Shown one piece after another: positions 38,452-46,828 of a stretch of 64,000 bases of DNA. The notes beneath the pieces were generated by a model that worked only from the letters and a program-made list of their open reading frames with translations, did no database searches and had not been told where the DNA came from. Each line of letters starts with the position of its first letter. Position 1 is the first letter of the stretch. A program made the position numbers and the translations under genes. Location of the stretch: the NCBI RefSeq assembly GCF_014647855.1, contig NZ_BMPZ01000004.1, positions 124,001-188,000 of the forward strand, given 5' to 3'. The stretch comes from Shewanella gelidii. GTDB taxonomy: Bacteria; Pseudomonadota; Gammaproteobacteria; Enterobacterales; Shewanellaceae.

Positions 38452-38853
38452 GTGCAAAAGATTAGAGTTGGATTAAGTGCGATATTGATATTGGTAATGA
38501 GTGCATGTTCATCTGTTGATGAGCCAGAGCTCAAAGAAGTGATGAAAACTAATCAAAGCAACCCTTTAAAGGTTAGAGATGCGTTAATTGCTACTTTTGT
38601 TAAAGCACCAATGCCTAAAATTGGCGCGCAACAAAACGATGTTAAGCGTTCTTTGTCATTTAATTCAGCCTTAATTCTTCAAGAAAGCGACAATCTAGTT
38701 GTGGCACGATTTGACACTAAAGGTTCACAACTTGAGTACTTATATGAATACTGTGACTTAGCGTATCATTTTTTATCATTAGAGTTTACTGGCGGGCCAT
38801 ACGTTATTGGAGATTGTAGTTCAGTAATTATTGAAGGTACTAAAGCAGATTAA
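38452..38853 (+). CDS. AT-rich putative lipoprotein of unknown function
   Basis: A 133-residue protein starting at GTG 38452, with AAGGA seven bases upstream. The signal sequence IRVGLSAILILVMSAC ends in a lipobox, giving a lipid-anchored Cys near residue 19, followed by a short acidic linker and a small domain with two more cysteines (YEYCDLAYH, VIGDCSSVI). Base composition is clearly more AT-rich than the neighbours, and it adjoins an IS remnant, so acquisition by transfer is likely. No family recognised. Confidence 0.65.
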   Translation: MQKIRVGLSAILILVMSACSSVDEPELKEVMKTNQSNPLKVRDALIATFVKAPMPKIGAQQNDVKRSLSFNSALILQESDNLVVARFDTKGSQLEYLYEYCDLAYHFLSLEFTGGPYVIGDCSSVIIEGTKAD

Positions 38854-39081
38854 TCAGGACAAATAACTGTTGGTTTTTTGATTCATCATCGTAATTTGTT
38901 CCTAAGCATTTTCCGCTGTTAATGTAAGCGTTAGTCATAAGATCTGTATGAGTGCTTTTTAAGCTTTATAAACAACCAGAGTGATTTATTGGGCTTACCG
39001 TATTCTCCTTCTGCGGTGGCTCAATTCCTAATGATTTTTGATAGACTATGCGCCTAAGACCAATCACCAATTTGAACACAG

Positions 39082-40323
39082 ATGACTGCGCCGAAAACTT
39101 TTGCCTGTTTGTTGACTAGCGAACCATTATTAACTCAGCTTGCCGCGCTTGATTACCACACACCAACGCCGATCCAATGTGAAGCGATCCCTGTGGTTCT
39201 ACAGGGTGGAGATTTAATGGCTGGCGCGCAAACCGGTACCGGTAAAACAGCGGCGTACGCCTTGCCTATTTTACAAAAAATGACGACAACAGCAGCAAGT
39301 GGCAAGGTGCGTGCTTTGGTGCTAACACCGACTCGAGAGCTAGCGCAACAGGTGTTTGCTAGTATTCAATCTTATGGCGTAAAAACGGAGTTAACACAAG
39401 CGTTGGTCTATGGTGGAGTGAGTATTGCGGCGCAGGTAGAAGCACTATCCCAAGGCGTTGAGCTGGTGGTGGCCACACCGGGGCGTTTACTCGAGCATCT
39501 CAAGCAAGGCGCGGTGTCGATTGACGAATTAGAGATCTTGGTCTTCGATGAAGCGGACCGGATGCTAGATATGGGCTTTATGGAAGAGGTTGAACAGATC
39601 CTTAAATTTGCGCCGAATGCCAATCGGCAAACCCTATTGTTTTCAGCCACGTTTGATGATGCCTTATTTAAACTCAGTAAACGCTTACTGAGCGCGCCCA
39701 CGCTAATTGAAGTGAACCAACGTAATGCGACTGCAGTTGAAGTCGAGCAGCGGGTATATGCGGTTGATGCTGACCGAAAGCGCGAATTGATTTGTCACTT
39801 AATATCGAAGCAAAGCTGGCAGCAAGTGTTGATATTTTCTCGCACTAAAGACGCTGCTGATAAGCTTGCGCAACAGATGAGTGCCCAAGGTGTTCAGGCC
39901 GCCGCATTTCATGGCGACCTGTCCCAAGGTGTTCGCGAAAAAGTATTGGCGGAATTTAAAGTGGGTACGCTTCCGGTATTAGTGGCCACCGATGTGGCGG
40001 CACGCGGACTGGATATTGTTGATTTAAATTATGTAGTCAATTATCAATTGCCCCATAAAGCTGAAGATTATGTACATCGCATTGGTCGAACGGGACGTGC
40101 AGGGCGGCTTGGTGTGGCCATCTCCTTGGTGCGTCCAGAGGAAGAGCCTCTTCTTGAAGCCATTGAAATTGTTATCGATAAACGTCTTGCCCAGCAATGG
40201 CTGCCGGGGTTTGAGCCTGATTTAACAAAGGCTGCACCAACGGGACGGAAAAACTCTAAAGCTGCCCAGCGTCAACGGGCGAAGAAACGTGCATTAGGCC
40301 AAAGTGGTCGACGCAAACGTTAA
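39082..40323 (+). CDS. rhlE: DEAD-box ATP-dependent RNA helicase (RhlE-like)
   Basis: A 413-residue DEAD-box helicase with the full motif set: Q motif region YHTPTPIQ, motif I AQTGTGKT, Ia PTRELA, motif II DEAD (VFDEADRMLDMGF), motif III SAT, motif V VATDVAARGLDI and motif VI HRIGRTGR. A short basic C-terminal tail (QRQRAKKRALGQSGRRKR) would add RNA affinity. RhlE-type enzymes act in ribosome assembly and RNA turnover. Which subgroup it belongs to is not certain. Confidence 0.9.
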   Translation: MTAPKTFACLLTSEPLLTQLAALDYHTPTPIQCEAIPVVLQGGDLMAGAQTGTGKTAAYALPILQKMTTTAASGKVRALVLTPTRELAQQVFASIQSYGVKTELTQALVYGGVSIAAQVEALSQGVELVVATPGRLLEHLKQGAVSIDELEILVFDEADRMLDMGFMEEVEQILKFAPNANRQTLLFSATFDDALFKLSKRLLSAPTLIEVNQRNATAVEVEQRVYAVDADRKRELICHLISKQSWQQVLIFSRTKDAADKLAQQMSAQGVQAAAFHGDLSQGVREKVLAEFKVGTLPVLVATDVAARGLDIVDLNYVVNYQLPHKAEDYVHRIGRTGRAGRLGVAISLVRPEEEPLLEAIEIVIDKRLAQQWLPGFEPDLTKAAPTGRKNSKAAQRQRAKKRALGQSGRRKR

Positions 40324-40368
40324 GCCGTTTGTATTACTGAAAGTCGTTAACCCTTGGGGGTCATCAAG

Positions 40369-40737
40369 ATGGATCTTGAAAATCTGAAGCAATATATGCT
40401 CGCTAAGCCTGCCACTAGGTTGGATTTTCCCTTTGGTGCAGATGTGAGCGTATTTAAAGTGAAGGGAAAAATGTTTGCTCTACTCGGTGCGCGCCATGGA
40501 GAAGATTTTATTAACCTCAAGTGTGATCCTGAAGAGGCTGTTGCCTTGCGTGATGTTTTTTCTAACGTTACTGCGGGCTATCATATGGACAAAAAACATT
40601 GGATCTCAGTCTATTTTCGAGAGGACGCAAGCGCCACGCCACAGGGCGAAATTGAGCGCTTGATTGATAACTCTTTCCTGCTGGTGGTCAGTAAAATGAC
40701 CAAGAAAGATCAGCAGTCGATCTTGCTCCACATTTAG
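40369..40737 (+). CDS. MmcQ/YjbR-family protein
   Basis: A 122-residue protein of the MmcQ/YjbR family (DNA-binding-like CyaY fold): it shows the typical opening LKQYMLAKPATRLDFPFG, the strand FKVKGKMFALL, NLKCDPEEAVALRDVF and the HWISVYF segment. Function in the cell is unknown. Its stop overlaps the end of the convergent sugar-phosphorylase gene by four bases. Confidence 0.85.
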   Translation: MDLENLKQYMLAKPATRLDFPFGADVSVFKVKGKMFALLGARHGEDFINLKCDPEEAVALRDVFSNVTAGYHMDKKHWISVYFREDASATPQGEIERLIDNSFLLVVSKMTKKDQQSILLHI

Positions 40738-42482
40738 CGATTTGATAGCCAAAGAGTTTGATAGGGTTGCAGTTGAATCGTATCGGTTAAGCTGTCGATT
40801 TCTTGGTTTTGAATCAGCTCTCGCCACGACTCGGTGAGTATTAAATTGAGCTCCGATAAATGTAGTGCTTGCGGTTGATCGGTAATATTGCTGATGCAAA
40901 ATATGCTCTGTTTTTTGTCGAGGCTTTGGCGCCAAAACCCAAAAAGATGCAGCCCTAAATGTAGCGTAAACTGGGTGGCATTTGGATGAAATGCTGGCTG
41001 TGCCTTTCTTAATTGCATCAAGAATTTTAATGATTCAAGCACCCGTTGATGGTGGCTGCTAGGATTGTTAAGCGCCGCCTTCAGCTGCGGTTGTGCCCAA
41101 CGGTGGCGGTTGATTGAGCGATTGTGTTGGGTGTGTTGTAGCTTTTGGTAATCGTTTTGGGTACCCAGCAAGCTGTGTATGTAAATTCCCGGTATACCTT
41201 CAAGTCCTAGCATGATGCTGTGGGCACACATAAAACGCTCAAAATTCCAGTCATCCTTACCCTCAATGGTGCCTTGTAAGGCGTCGTAGAGGGCAATATT
41301 TAGTTCATAGGCACTTTGTTTGCCTTCTGCTGATGTACGCCATGAAACTTTTCCGCCAAATTTTTCGACGGTGTGGATTAAAGTGTGCAGTTCTTGCTCG
41401 TTTAATAAGCCTTCGGCTGGACGTAAGCCAATCCCGTCGTGGGAGGCGATAAAATTAAAATAGAAGGTGCCATTTTGCGCGGGTGGCATGCTCATGAGCC
41501 AGCGTTTTAAATAGAGGCAGTTACCCGTTAGCAGAGTATTGAGCAATAGTGGTGGCAGCGAAAAGTTGTATATGCCATGGGCTTCGTTAGCGTTGCCAAA
41601 ATAGGTGAGGTTTTGTGTATTGGGGATGTTGGTTTCGGTAATGAGTACCGCTTCTGGCGCCGCGCATTCTACCAAGGTGCGAAGTAGGCGCACCACCTCG
41701 TGGGTTTGTGGCAGGTTGATACAGTGAGTGCCGACTTTCTTCCATAAAAACGCAATTGCATCGAGACGAAACGTGCGAATGCCTTGGTCTAAATATAAGC
41801 GTAAAAGCGCCACAAATGCTTTGAGTACTTCGGGGTTGCGGAAGTCAAAATCAACTTGGTCGTGGCTAAAAGTACACCATACATGTTGTTCGCCTTTCCC
41901 CGTTTTGACTGTTCTGAGTAACGGGGAGGTGCGTGGGCGCACTACCTGAGAGAGTTCCTCACTGGGGTGGGCGGTAAAAAAGAAATCATGGCCAGTGCCT
42001 TCACCCAATAAAAACTGCTGAAACCAGACGCTGCGACTGGAGCAATGGTTGATGACCACATCGGCCATCAGGCGGTAGTTCTTGGCAATTGCACGGATAT
42101 CTTGCCAGCTGCCTAAGGATTCATTGACTGACGAGTAATCTATCACTGAAAAGCCATCGTCAGAACTATAGGGAAAAAATGGCAAAATATGCACGCTGCT
42201 CACAGTCTCTTGCAAGTGTTCCGACAAAAAGCGATGAAGGGTTTTTAACGGTGCTTCTTGTGCGTGGGTGATGGAGTCGCCATATGTGATAAGCACCAAA
42301 TCTTCTTCAGTCCATAAGTTGCGGTACGGCACGGGTATGGATGTATTTGAATTCAGCCCCATGGCGGCGATCAGTTCGTTGGCCAAGCTTGGCACAGCCA
42401 TGGGCAATTCAATGTCTTGGTAGATCAAAGTTAGCTGGCTCACCAGCTTTTGATGCAGCGCGCTAGTTTGTGGCATAGGCAC
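40734..42482 (-). CDS. GH13 sucrose-phosphorylase-like enzyme, probable glucosylglycerate phosphorylase
   Basis: A 582-residue GH13 subfamily 18 type phosphorylase. The TIM barrel holds the nucleophile region TFRLDAIAFLWK, the acid/base region LITETNIPN and the transition-state region ASHDGIGLRPAEG. Relatives include sucrose phosphorylase and glucosylglycerate phosphorylase (E. coli YcjM type). Location downstream of, and overlapping by 20 bases, a glucosyl-3-phosphoglycerate synthase gene favours the latter: phosphorolysis of glucosylglycerate to glucose-1-phosphate and glycerate when osmotic stress ends. Exact substrate is inferred from context. Confidence 0.82.
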   Translation of the reverse strand: MPMPQTSALHQKLVSQLTLIYQDIELPMAVPSLANELIAAMGLNSNTSIPVPYRNLWTEEDLVLITYGDSITHAQEAPLKTLHRFLSEHLQETVSSVHILPFFPYSSDDGFSVIDYSSVNESLGSWQDIRAIAKNYRLMADVVINHCSSRSVWFQQFLLGEGTGHDFFFTAHPSEELSQVVRPRTSPLLRTVKTGKGEQHVWCTFSHDQVDFDFRNPEVLKAFVALLRLYLDQGIRTFRLDAIAFLWKKVGTHCINLPQTHEVVRLLRTLVECAAPEAVLITETNIPNTQNLTYFGNANEAHGIYNFSLPPLLLNTLLTGNCLYLKRWLMSMPPAQNGTFYFNFIASHDGIGLRPAEGLLNEQELHTLIHTVEKFGGKVSWRTSAEGKQSAYELNIALYDALQGTIEGKDDWNFERFMCAHSIMLGLEGIPGIYIHSLLGTQNDYQKLQHTQHNRSINRHRWAQPQLKAALNNPSSHHQRVLESLKFLMQLRKAQPAFHPNATQFTLHLGLHLFGFWRQSLDKKQSIFCISNITDQPQALHLSELNLILTESWRELIQNQEIDSLTDTIQLQPYQTLWLSNR

Positions 42483-43719
42483 CTTTAGAGTTGTAGGTGG
42501 CTTGAAACTCTTGGTGATCGAGTTCTACGGCGGTGGCAATTTGCGACAAGATATCGGGAACAGCACTAATGACTCGGCTCCAAGAAGGAATAAATGGGGT
42601 ATCCATCGGCTGTTCTAAAAAGGTATTGCCGGCGATGAGGAGGTTTTCGGCAAACATTTCAACCGCTTTCTCTTCATTGTGAATATCTAAGGTTAGTCCA
42701 TTCATAATCGCATCGTTGCGGTAGGTTTCGACATAGTCGAGCGCAATTCGGTAGTACGTGGCCTTTAAGGTTCGGAACGTTTCTGCACTAAAGGTTTCTC
42801 CTTGGGTGGCCAGTTTGCGGATTAATGCTTTGCTGATATCGATCGACATTTTAGACAGGCCGCCTTCGGTGCTATTGAGCGACAGGTCTTGATGTTTGTG
42901 ATCGTAAGTTGCAGCAATATCCACTTGGCATAACCGGTTCGAAGAATAGTTACGATGCATTTCAGATAATACGCCGATCTCAAGTCCCCAATCACTAGGG
43001 ATGCGGATGTCGGTCAGTACATCGCGACGGAATGAGAACTCCCCCGCAAGCGGATACAAAAAGCTATCCATATATTCGAGGTAGTCACAGTGGCCCACGG
43101 TTTTTTTCAGGGCTTTAATTAACGGGGTGACCAACAGGCGTGAAACGCGGCCGTTGATCTTGCCATTGGCCACACGCGCATAGAAGCCTTTCGCAAATTC
43201 ATAATTGAAAAGTGGATTGGCTACAGGATAGAGCAGCCGGTCAAGTAACTCGGTTTCGTAGGTTAGAATATCGCAATCATGCAAGGCGATAGACTCGGCT
43301 TTGCCTGTTGCAAGAATATACCCCATGCAATACCAAACATTGCGGCCTTTGCCAGGTTCTTTGGGTGCGAGCCCTAGTTCTTGTAGTTTTGCATCAATGG
43401 CTCTAAGGCGAGGGCCATCATTCCATAACACTCGATGATGTTGTGGGAGCTGGTCAAAAAATTGTAACGCATGTTTGTATTGTTCAAGGTTAGCTCGGTC
43501 AAGGCCAATCACCACTTGTGAGAGGTATTTGACACTTTTCATTTTTTCCACAATATCTGGCAGCGCTTTGCCTTCGAGTTCTGAAAATAATGAGGGGAGA
43601 ATTAGCCCCATTGGCCGCACTTTCGCGAAGCTTTCGAGCTCTTGCGCCATATTCTCTGAGTCGCGTTGCGACAAATTATGCAGGGTTGTGACGGTACCGT
43701 TTTGATAGAAATCAGCCAT
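42463..43719 (-). CDS. gpgS: glucosyl-3-phosphoglycerate synthase-like glycosyltransferase
   Basis: A 418-residue GT-A glycosyltransferase similar to GT81-type enzymes that join NDP-glucose and 3-phosphoglycerate. Visible are MADFYQNGTVTTLHNL, VVIGLDRANLEQ, WNDGPRLRAIDAKL, EPGKGRNVWYCMGY and the metal-binding DxD-type motif ALHDCDIL near residue 190. The start at 43719 has AGAGAGG upstream; it overlaps the end of the phosphatase gene by eight bases. Glucosyl rather than mannosyl transfer is inferred from the paired phosphorylase. Confidence 0.85.
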   Translation of the reverse strand: MADFYQNGTVTTLHNLSQRDSENMAQELESFAKVRPMGLILPSLFSELEGKALPDIVEKMKSVKYLSQVVIGLDRANLEQYKHALQFFDQLPQHHRVLWNDGPRLRAIDAKLQELGLAPKEPGKGRNVWYCMGYILATGKAESIALHDCDILTYETELLDRLLYPVANPLFNYEFAKGFYARVANGKINGRVSRLLVTPLIKALKKTVGHCDYLEYMDSFLYPLAGEFSFRRDVLTDIRIPSDWGLEIGVLSEMHRNYSSNRLCQVDIAATYDHKHQDLSLNSTEGGLSKMSIDISKALIRKLATQGETFSAETFRTLKATYYRIALDYVETYRNDAIMNGLTLDIHNEEKAVEMFAENLLIAGNTFLEQPMDTPFIPSWSRVISAVPDILSQIATAVELDHQEFQATYNSKGAYATN

Positions 43720-44587
43720 GTGTAACCTCTCTTGCAGGAATATGTAATCGGGGGGCGTTTGCTGTTGAGTGGAGCAATAAAGCCTGTATCGCTTCAGCCC
43801 AGCCTTCAGGGCCCAATTGTTGGGTGCGGTAGATTCCATCTCGCCGCGTTAAGGCGGGGTAGTCATGGGCTGGTGAGCGCACTATGACTGCGACATCTGC
43901 GGCTTCTAGCATGGCAATGTCGTTGCCGCCATCACCCAAAGCGATGGTGCGAATGATTTTTTGTGGATTGGTTTTTTGGTATTGCTGCGCTAGCCACTCG
44001 AGTGCTTGGCCTTTATCGCAATGATCACTTAAATGAATAAAGCGCCCACCGTATTGAACCTTAATGCCCTGTGAACGAACCTGTTCGATGAATTCAGTTC
44101 GACTTTTGTCATCACCAAGCCATTGAAGTGGCTCTCCATATTGTCTCTGTTTCGCAAGTTGCGCTTGTTGTAGGCTCAGCCCGGTGATTGCACTCACCTG
44201 TTGAGAGGAGAGGCTCGAAAAGCCACGGTATTGTCCTTCGAATGCTGATGCGAGTTGTGTTAAACGATTTAAAATATGCTGTTTGTAAGCCGCAAATTCT
44301 TTAATCCAAAACAGCCCCAACGATTGGGTGTCCGCTGGCTGTTCCGGAAAGCTGCTTTTGGGAATGTAAACTGCTGCACCATTTTCAACGATAAAAGGGC
44401 CATCCAAATTTAACTGTTGTTGGATGAGTTGAATTTCGGCTCGCGTCTTACTGGTATTTAGCACAATCGGAATGTGAGTTTGCTGCAATTGACTGATACA
44501 CGGCAGTGCAGGCGCAGCGGTATAGGTATGATGATCTAGCAGCGTGCCATCCAAATCGCTAAATAGAATCACTTGCTCTGATTTCAT
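43712..44587 (-). CDS. HAD phosphatase, mannosyl/glucosyl-3-phosphoglycerate phosphatase family
   Basis: A 291-residue HAD-superfamily phosphatase. Motif I is FSDLDGTLLD (residues 9-18), the cap carries LNTSKTRAEI and FIVENGAAVYIP, and motif IV is LGDGGNDIAML. This combination marks the MpgP family, which removes phosphate from glucosyl- or mannosyl-3-phosphoglycerate. It is the first gene of a three-gene unit with the synthase and the phosphorylase, so the operon can both make and recycle the osmolyte glucosylglycerate. Confidence 0.87.
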   Translation of the reverse strand: MKSEQVILFSDLDGTLLDHHTYTAAPALPCISQLQQTHIPIVLNTSKTRAEIQLIQQQLNLDGPFIVENGAAVYIPKSSFPEQPADTQSLGLFWIKEFAAYKQHILNRLTQLASAFEGQYRGFSSLSSQQVSAITGLSLQQAQLAKQRQYGEPLQWLGDDKSRTEFIEQVRSQGIKVQYGGRFIHLSDHCDKGQALEWLAQQYQKTNPQKIIRTIALGDGGNDIAMLEAADVAVIVRSPAHDYPALTRRDGIYRTQQLGPEGWAEAIQALLLHSTANAPRLHIPAREVTHG

Positions 44588-45038
44588 CTGATCTCTGCCT
44601 GCAAAGTAGTTGCCTTGAAATCAAATATTCCAAGTTTTATGCCAGCTCGATTACCTAACAAAGATCATTGTTTTTATTGAGTATTTGCTCAACACTCTCT
44701 CATTTAAACCTTCTGGGTTCGCGCGCTGGTGTGCATTGGCTGGCAATGTTGCACTGGATTGGTGCAAGCGTCATTGGGGGAAGAGCATAAAGTCAGTGAG
44801 GCGCCCAGATATGGGGCGAGTTGGTGCTGTGCTTCGCCTAGGCACGGTCAATTTTGATGGTGGGCAAGGTGGCGACTTAATTTTGTAGTTTGTCGTCGTG
44901 GTGGGCAAGATTCTCTGTGGGTGGAGCTGGGAAGTCTCAGGAACTATGGCGAAGTTTGAGTTTGTATTGCAATATTGAACGCTTCAGGCCAGCAGATAAC
45001 TGACCTGAAGCAAATGCACAATTACAGCTGGCGCAGTA
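44588..45038. other. intergenic region between the glucosylglycerate operon and the aldehyde dehydrogenase gene
   Basis: About 450 bases. The left part must hold the promoter of the minus-strand solute operon. The middle (roughly 44700-44890) is more GC-rich and has a 67-codon open frame from a TTG, but without a ribosome site or recognisable protein features; it may be an old gene remnant. The right end contains a hairpin behind the dehydrogenase gene. Confidence 0.5.
44981..45011 (-). terminator. hairpin after the aldehyde dehydrogenase gene
   Basis: GCTTCAGG (44981-44988) pairs with CCTGAAGC (45004-45011), extended by CAG/CTG past one mismatch. It lies about 28 bases beyond the stop on the minus strand. 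There is little T run, so termination efficiency is uncertain. Confidence 0.55.
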
Positions 45039-46559
45039 TTAAAAGAATCCGAGTGGATTGGCGTCATAGCTAATCAGTAGGTTTTTCGTATTCTGATAAT
45101 GATCGAGCATCATCTTATGGGTTTCTCGGCCAATTCCAGATTTTTTATAGCCCCCAAACGCAGCATGAGCCGGATAAGCATGGTAACAATTGATCCATAC
45201 GCGCCCGGCTTGAATGCCACGACCCATACGCTGCGCCGTATTCATATCGCGAGTCCAAACGCCTGCACCTAGTCCATATTCGGTATCGTTGGCGATTGCT
45301 AATGCTTCTGCTTCATCTTTAAATGTGGTCACTGAAATGACCGGCCCAAAAATCTCCTCTTGGAAGATCCGCATATCATTGGTGCCTTTAAGAATGGTTG
45401 GTTGGACGTAATAACCATTTTGTTGATCGCCTTCGAGCTTACATAAGTCACCCCCCAGCAGCACCTCTGCACCTTCATCTCGGCCAATGGCGAGATAACT
45501 TAGGATCTTATCGAACTGTTCTTGAGAAGCTTGTGCACCGACTTGCGAATCGGTGTCTAGTGGATTTGATTGCTGGATGGTTTTCGCTCGCTCGACAACT
45601 TTAGCGATGAACTTGTCGTATATCGATTCATGAATGAGGGCCCGCGATGGGCAGGTACAGACCTCACCTTGGTTAAAGAAAGCGAGTAGCATCCCTTCAA
45701 TGGCTTTATCGAGAAACTCATCCTCATGGTCCATCACATCGGCAAAGTAAACATTAGGTGATTTGCCTCCAAGTTCGACGGTAGAGGGAATGAGAGAGTC
45801 CGCCGCACATTTTAAAATATGATGACCGACTTCAGTGGAGCCGGTAAAGGCAAGTTTGGCGATGCGTTGGCTGGTGGCCAATGCTTGGCCTGCCTCGGCG
45901 CCAAAGCCGTTGACAATATTGACGGTGCCAGCGGGTAAAAGATCACCCACCAGATCCATCAGCATCAGAATTGAAGCCGGTGTTTGTTCTGCTGGCTTTA
46001 ACACCACACAGTTTCCCGCCGCTAGTGCTGGCGCAAGTTTCCATGCCGCCATAAGCATCGGGAAATTCCAAGGAATAATTTGGCCAACCACGCCAAGTGG
46101 TTCTGGGAAATGATAGCTCACGGTATTGGCATCGATGTCAGCAGCGCTTCCTTCTTGGGCGCGAATACAGCCCGCAAAATAACGGAAGTGGTCGACAACC
46201 AAAGGCAGATCAGCATTTAAAGTCTCGCGTACGGCCTTGCCATTTTCCCAAGTTTCGGCGACCGCGAGAGACTCGATGTTTTGTTCAATTCGATCGGCAA
46301 TACGCAGCAGTATATTTGCGCGTTCAGTCACCGATGTTTTGCCCCAGCTGTCTTTTGCGGCGTGAGCAGCATCTAATGCTAATTCGATATCCTGTTGATC
46401 TGAACGTGCCACTTGGCAAAAGTTTTTGCCATTGACAGGGGAGCTGTTGTCGAAATATTTACCGTTGACTGGGGCGACCCACTTGCCGCCGATATAGTTA
46501 TCATATTTTTCTTTGAAATTAACGACTGCATGGGTGCTACCGGGTTGTGCATAGATCAT
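45039..46559 (-). CDS. NAD-dependent aldehyde dehydrogenase (acetaldehyde dehydrogenase II / ExaC type)
   Basis: A 506-residue aldehyde dehydrogenase. The NAD-binding region includes [14 protein letters not shown] and [18 protein letters not shown] loop reads [10 protein letters not shown]; the general base is in VELGGKSPN and the catalytic Cys in [12 protein letters not shown]. The extra Cys beside the nucleophile and the C-terminal [13 protein letters not shown] are typical of the AcoD/ExaC/AldB group that oxidises acetaldehyde and similar short aldehydes. AAGGA precedes the ATG. It is divergent from an AcoR-like activator and has a sigma-54 promoter. Confidence 0.92.
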   Translation of the reverse strand: MIYAQPGSTHAVVNFKEKYDNYIGGKWVAPVNGKYFDNSSPVNGKNFCQVARSDQQDIELALDAAHAAKDSWGKTSVTERANILLRIADRIEQNIESLAVAETWENGKAVRETLNADLPLVVDHFRYFAGCIRAQEGSAADIDANTVSYHFPEPLGVVGQIIPWNFPMLMAAWKLAPALAAGNCVVLKPAEQTPASILMLMDLVGDLLPAGTVNIVNGFGAEAGQALATSQRIAKLAFTGSTEVGHHILKCAADSLIPSTVELGGKSPNVYFADVMDHEDEFLDKAIEGMLLAFFNQGEVCTCPSRALIHESIYDKFIAKVVERAKTIQQSNPLDTDSQVGAQASQEQFDKILSYLAIGRDEGAEVLLGGDLCKLEGDQQNGYYVQPTILKGTNDMRIFQEEIFGPVISVTTFKDEAEALAIANDTEYGLGAGVWTRDMNTAQRMGRGIQAGRVWINCYHAYPAHAAFGGYKKSGIGRETHKMMLDHYQNTKNLLISYDANPLGFF

Positions 46560-46657
46560 TTTGAAGTCCTTGTTCTTGTGATTGAATCAATTGAGCTGTC
46601 ATGCCATCTGCTCGGTGAACATCGGATTGAACAGTGGCACAAACATATGATCTAAAA

Positions 46658-46673
46658 CGCAATTAGCACGCCA
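46658..46673 (-). promoter_or_regulatory. sigma-54 promoter of the aldehyde dehydrogenase gene
   Basis: On the minus strand the sequence reads TGGCGTGCTAATTGCG, with GG and GC separated by exactly ten bases as in the sigma-54 -24/-12 consensus TGGCACG-N4-TTGCW. It lies about 100 bases upstream of the dehydrogenase start and beside a sigma-54 activator gene. Confidence 0.75.
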
Positions 46674-46773
46674 GCTCTATGCTGGTTGTAGATTAATTCT
46701 GGTAACTGTATGATGAATAGCGTAAAAAATAGTCAGTTTGTGTGGATGCCTCATTTCACTGAAATCGGTTCCG

Positions 46774-46814
46774 TTGTCGCACTGTGACAAGCTTGCACAC
46801 GTCAGTTGTGCCAA
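46774..46814. promoter_or_regulatory. two adjacent dyads, candidate activator-binding sites
   Basis: TTGTCGCACTGTGACAA (46774-46790) is a near-perfect dyad (TTGTCRC / GTGACAA), and TTGCACA ... TGTGCCAA (46793-46814) is a second one right next to it. Both are 100-150 bases upstream of the sigma-54 promoter, the usual distance for an enhancer site, and just in front of the activator gene, which would also permit autoregulation. Confidence 0.5.
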
Positions 46815-46828
46815 AACGGAACACTATT

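Noticed and set aside
44685..44888. 67-codon plus-strand frame between the solute operon and the dehydrogenase gene
   Set aside because: It begins with TTG without a ribosome site and has no recognisable features; at most an old remnant.
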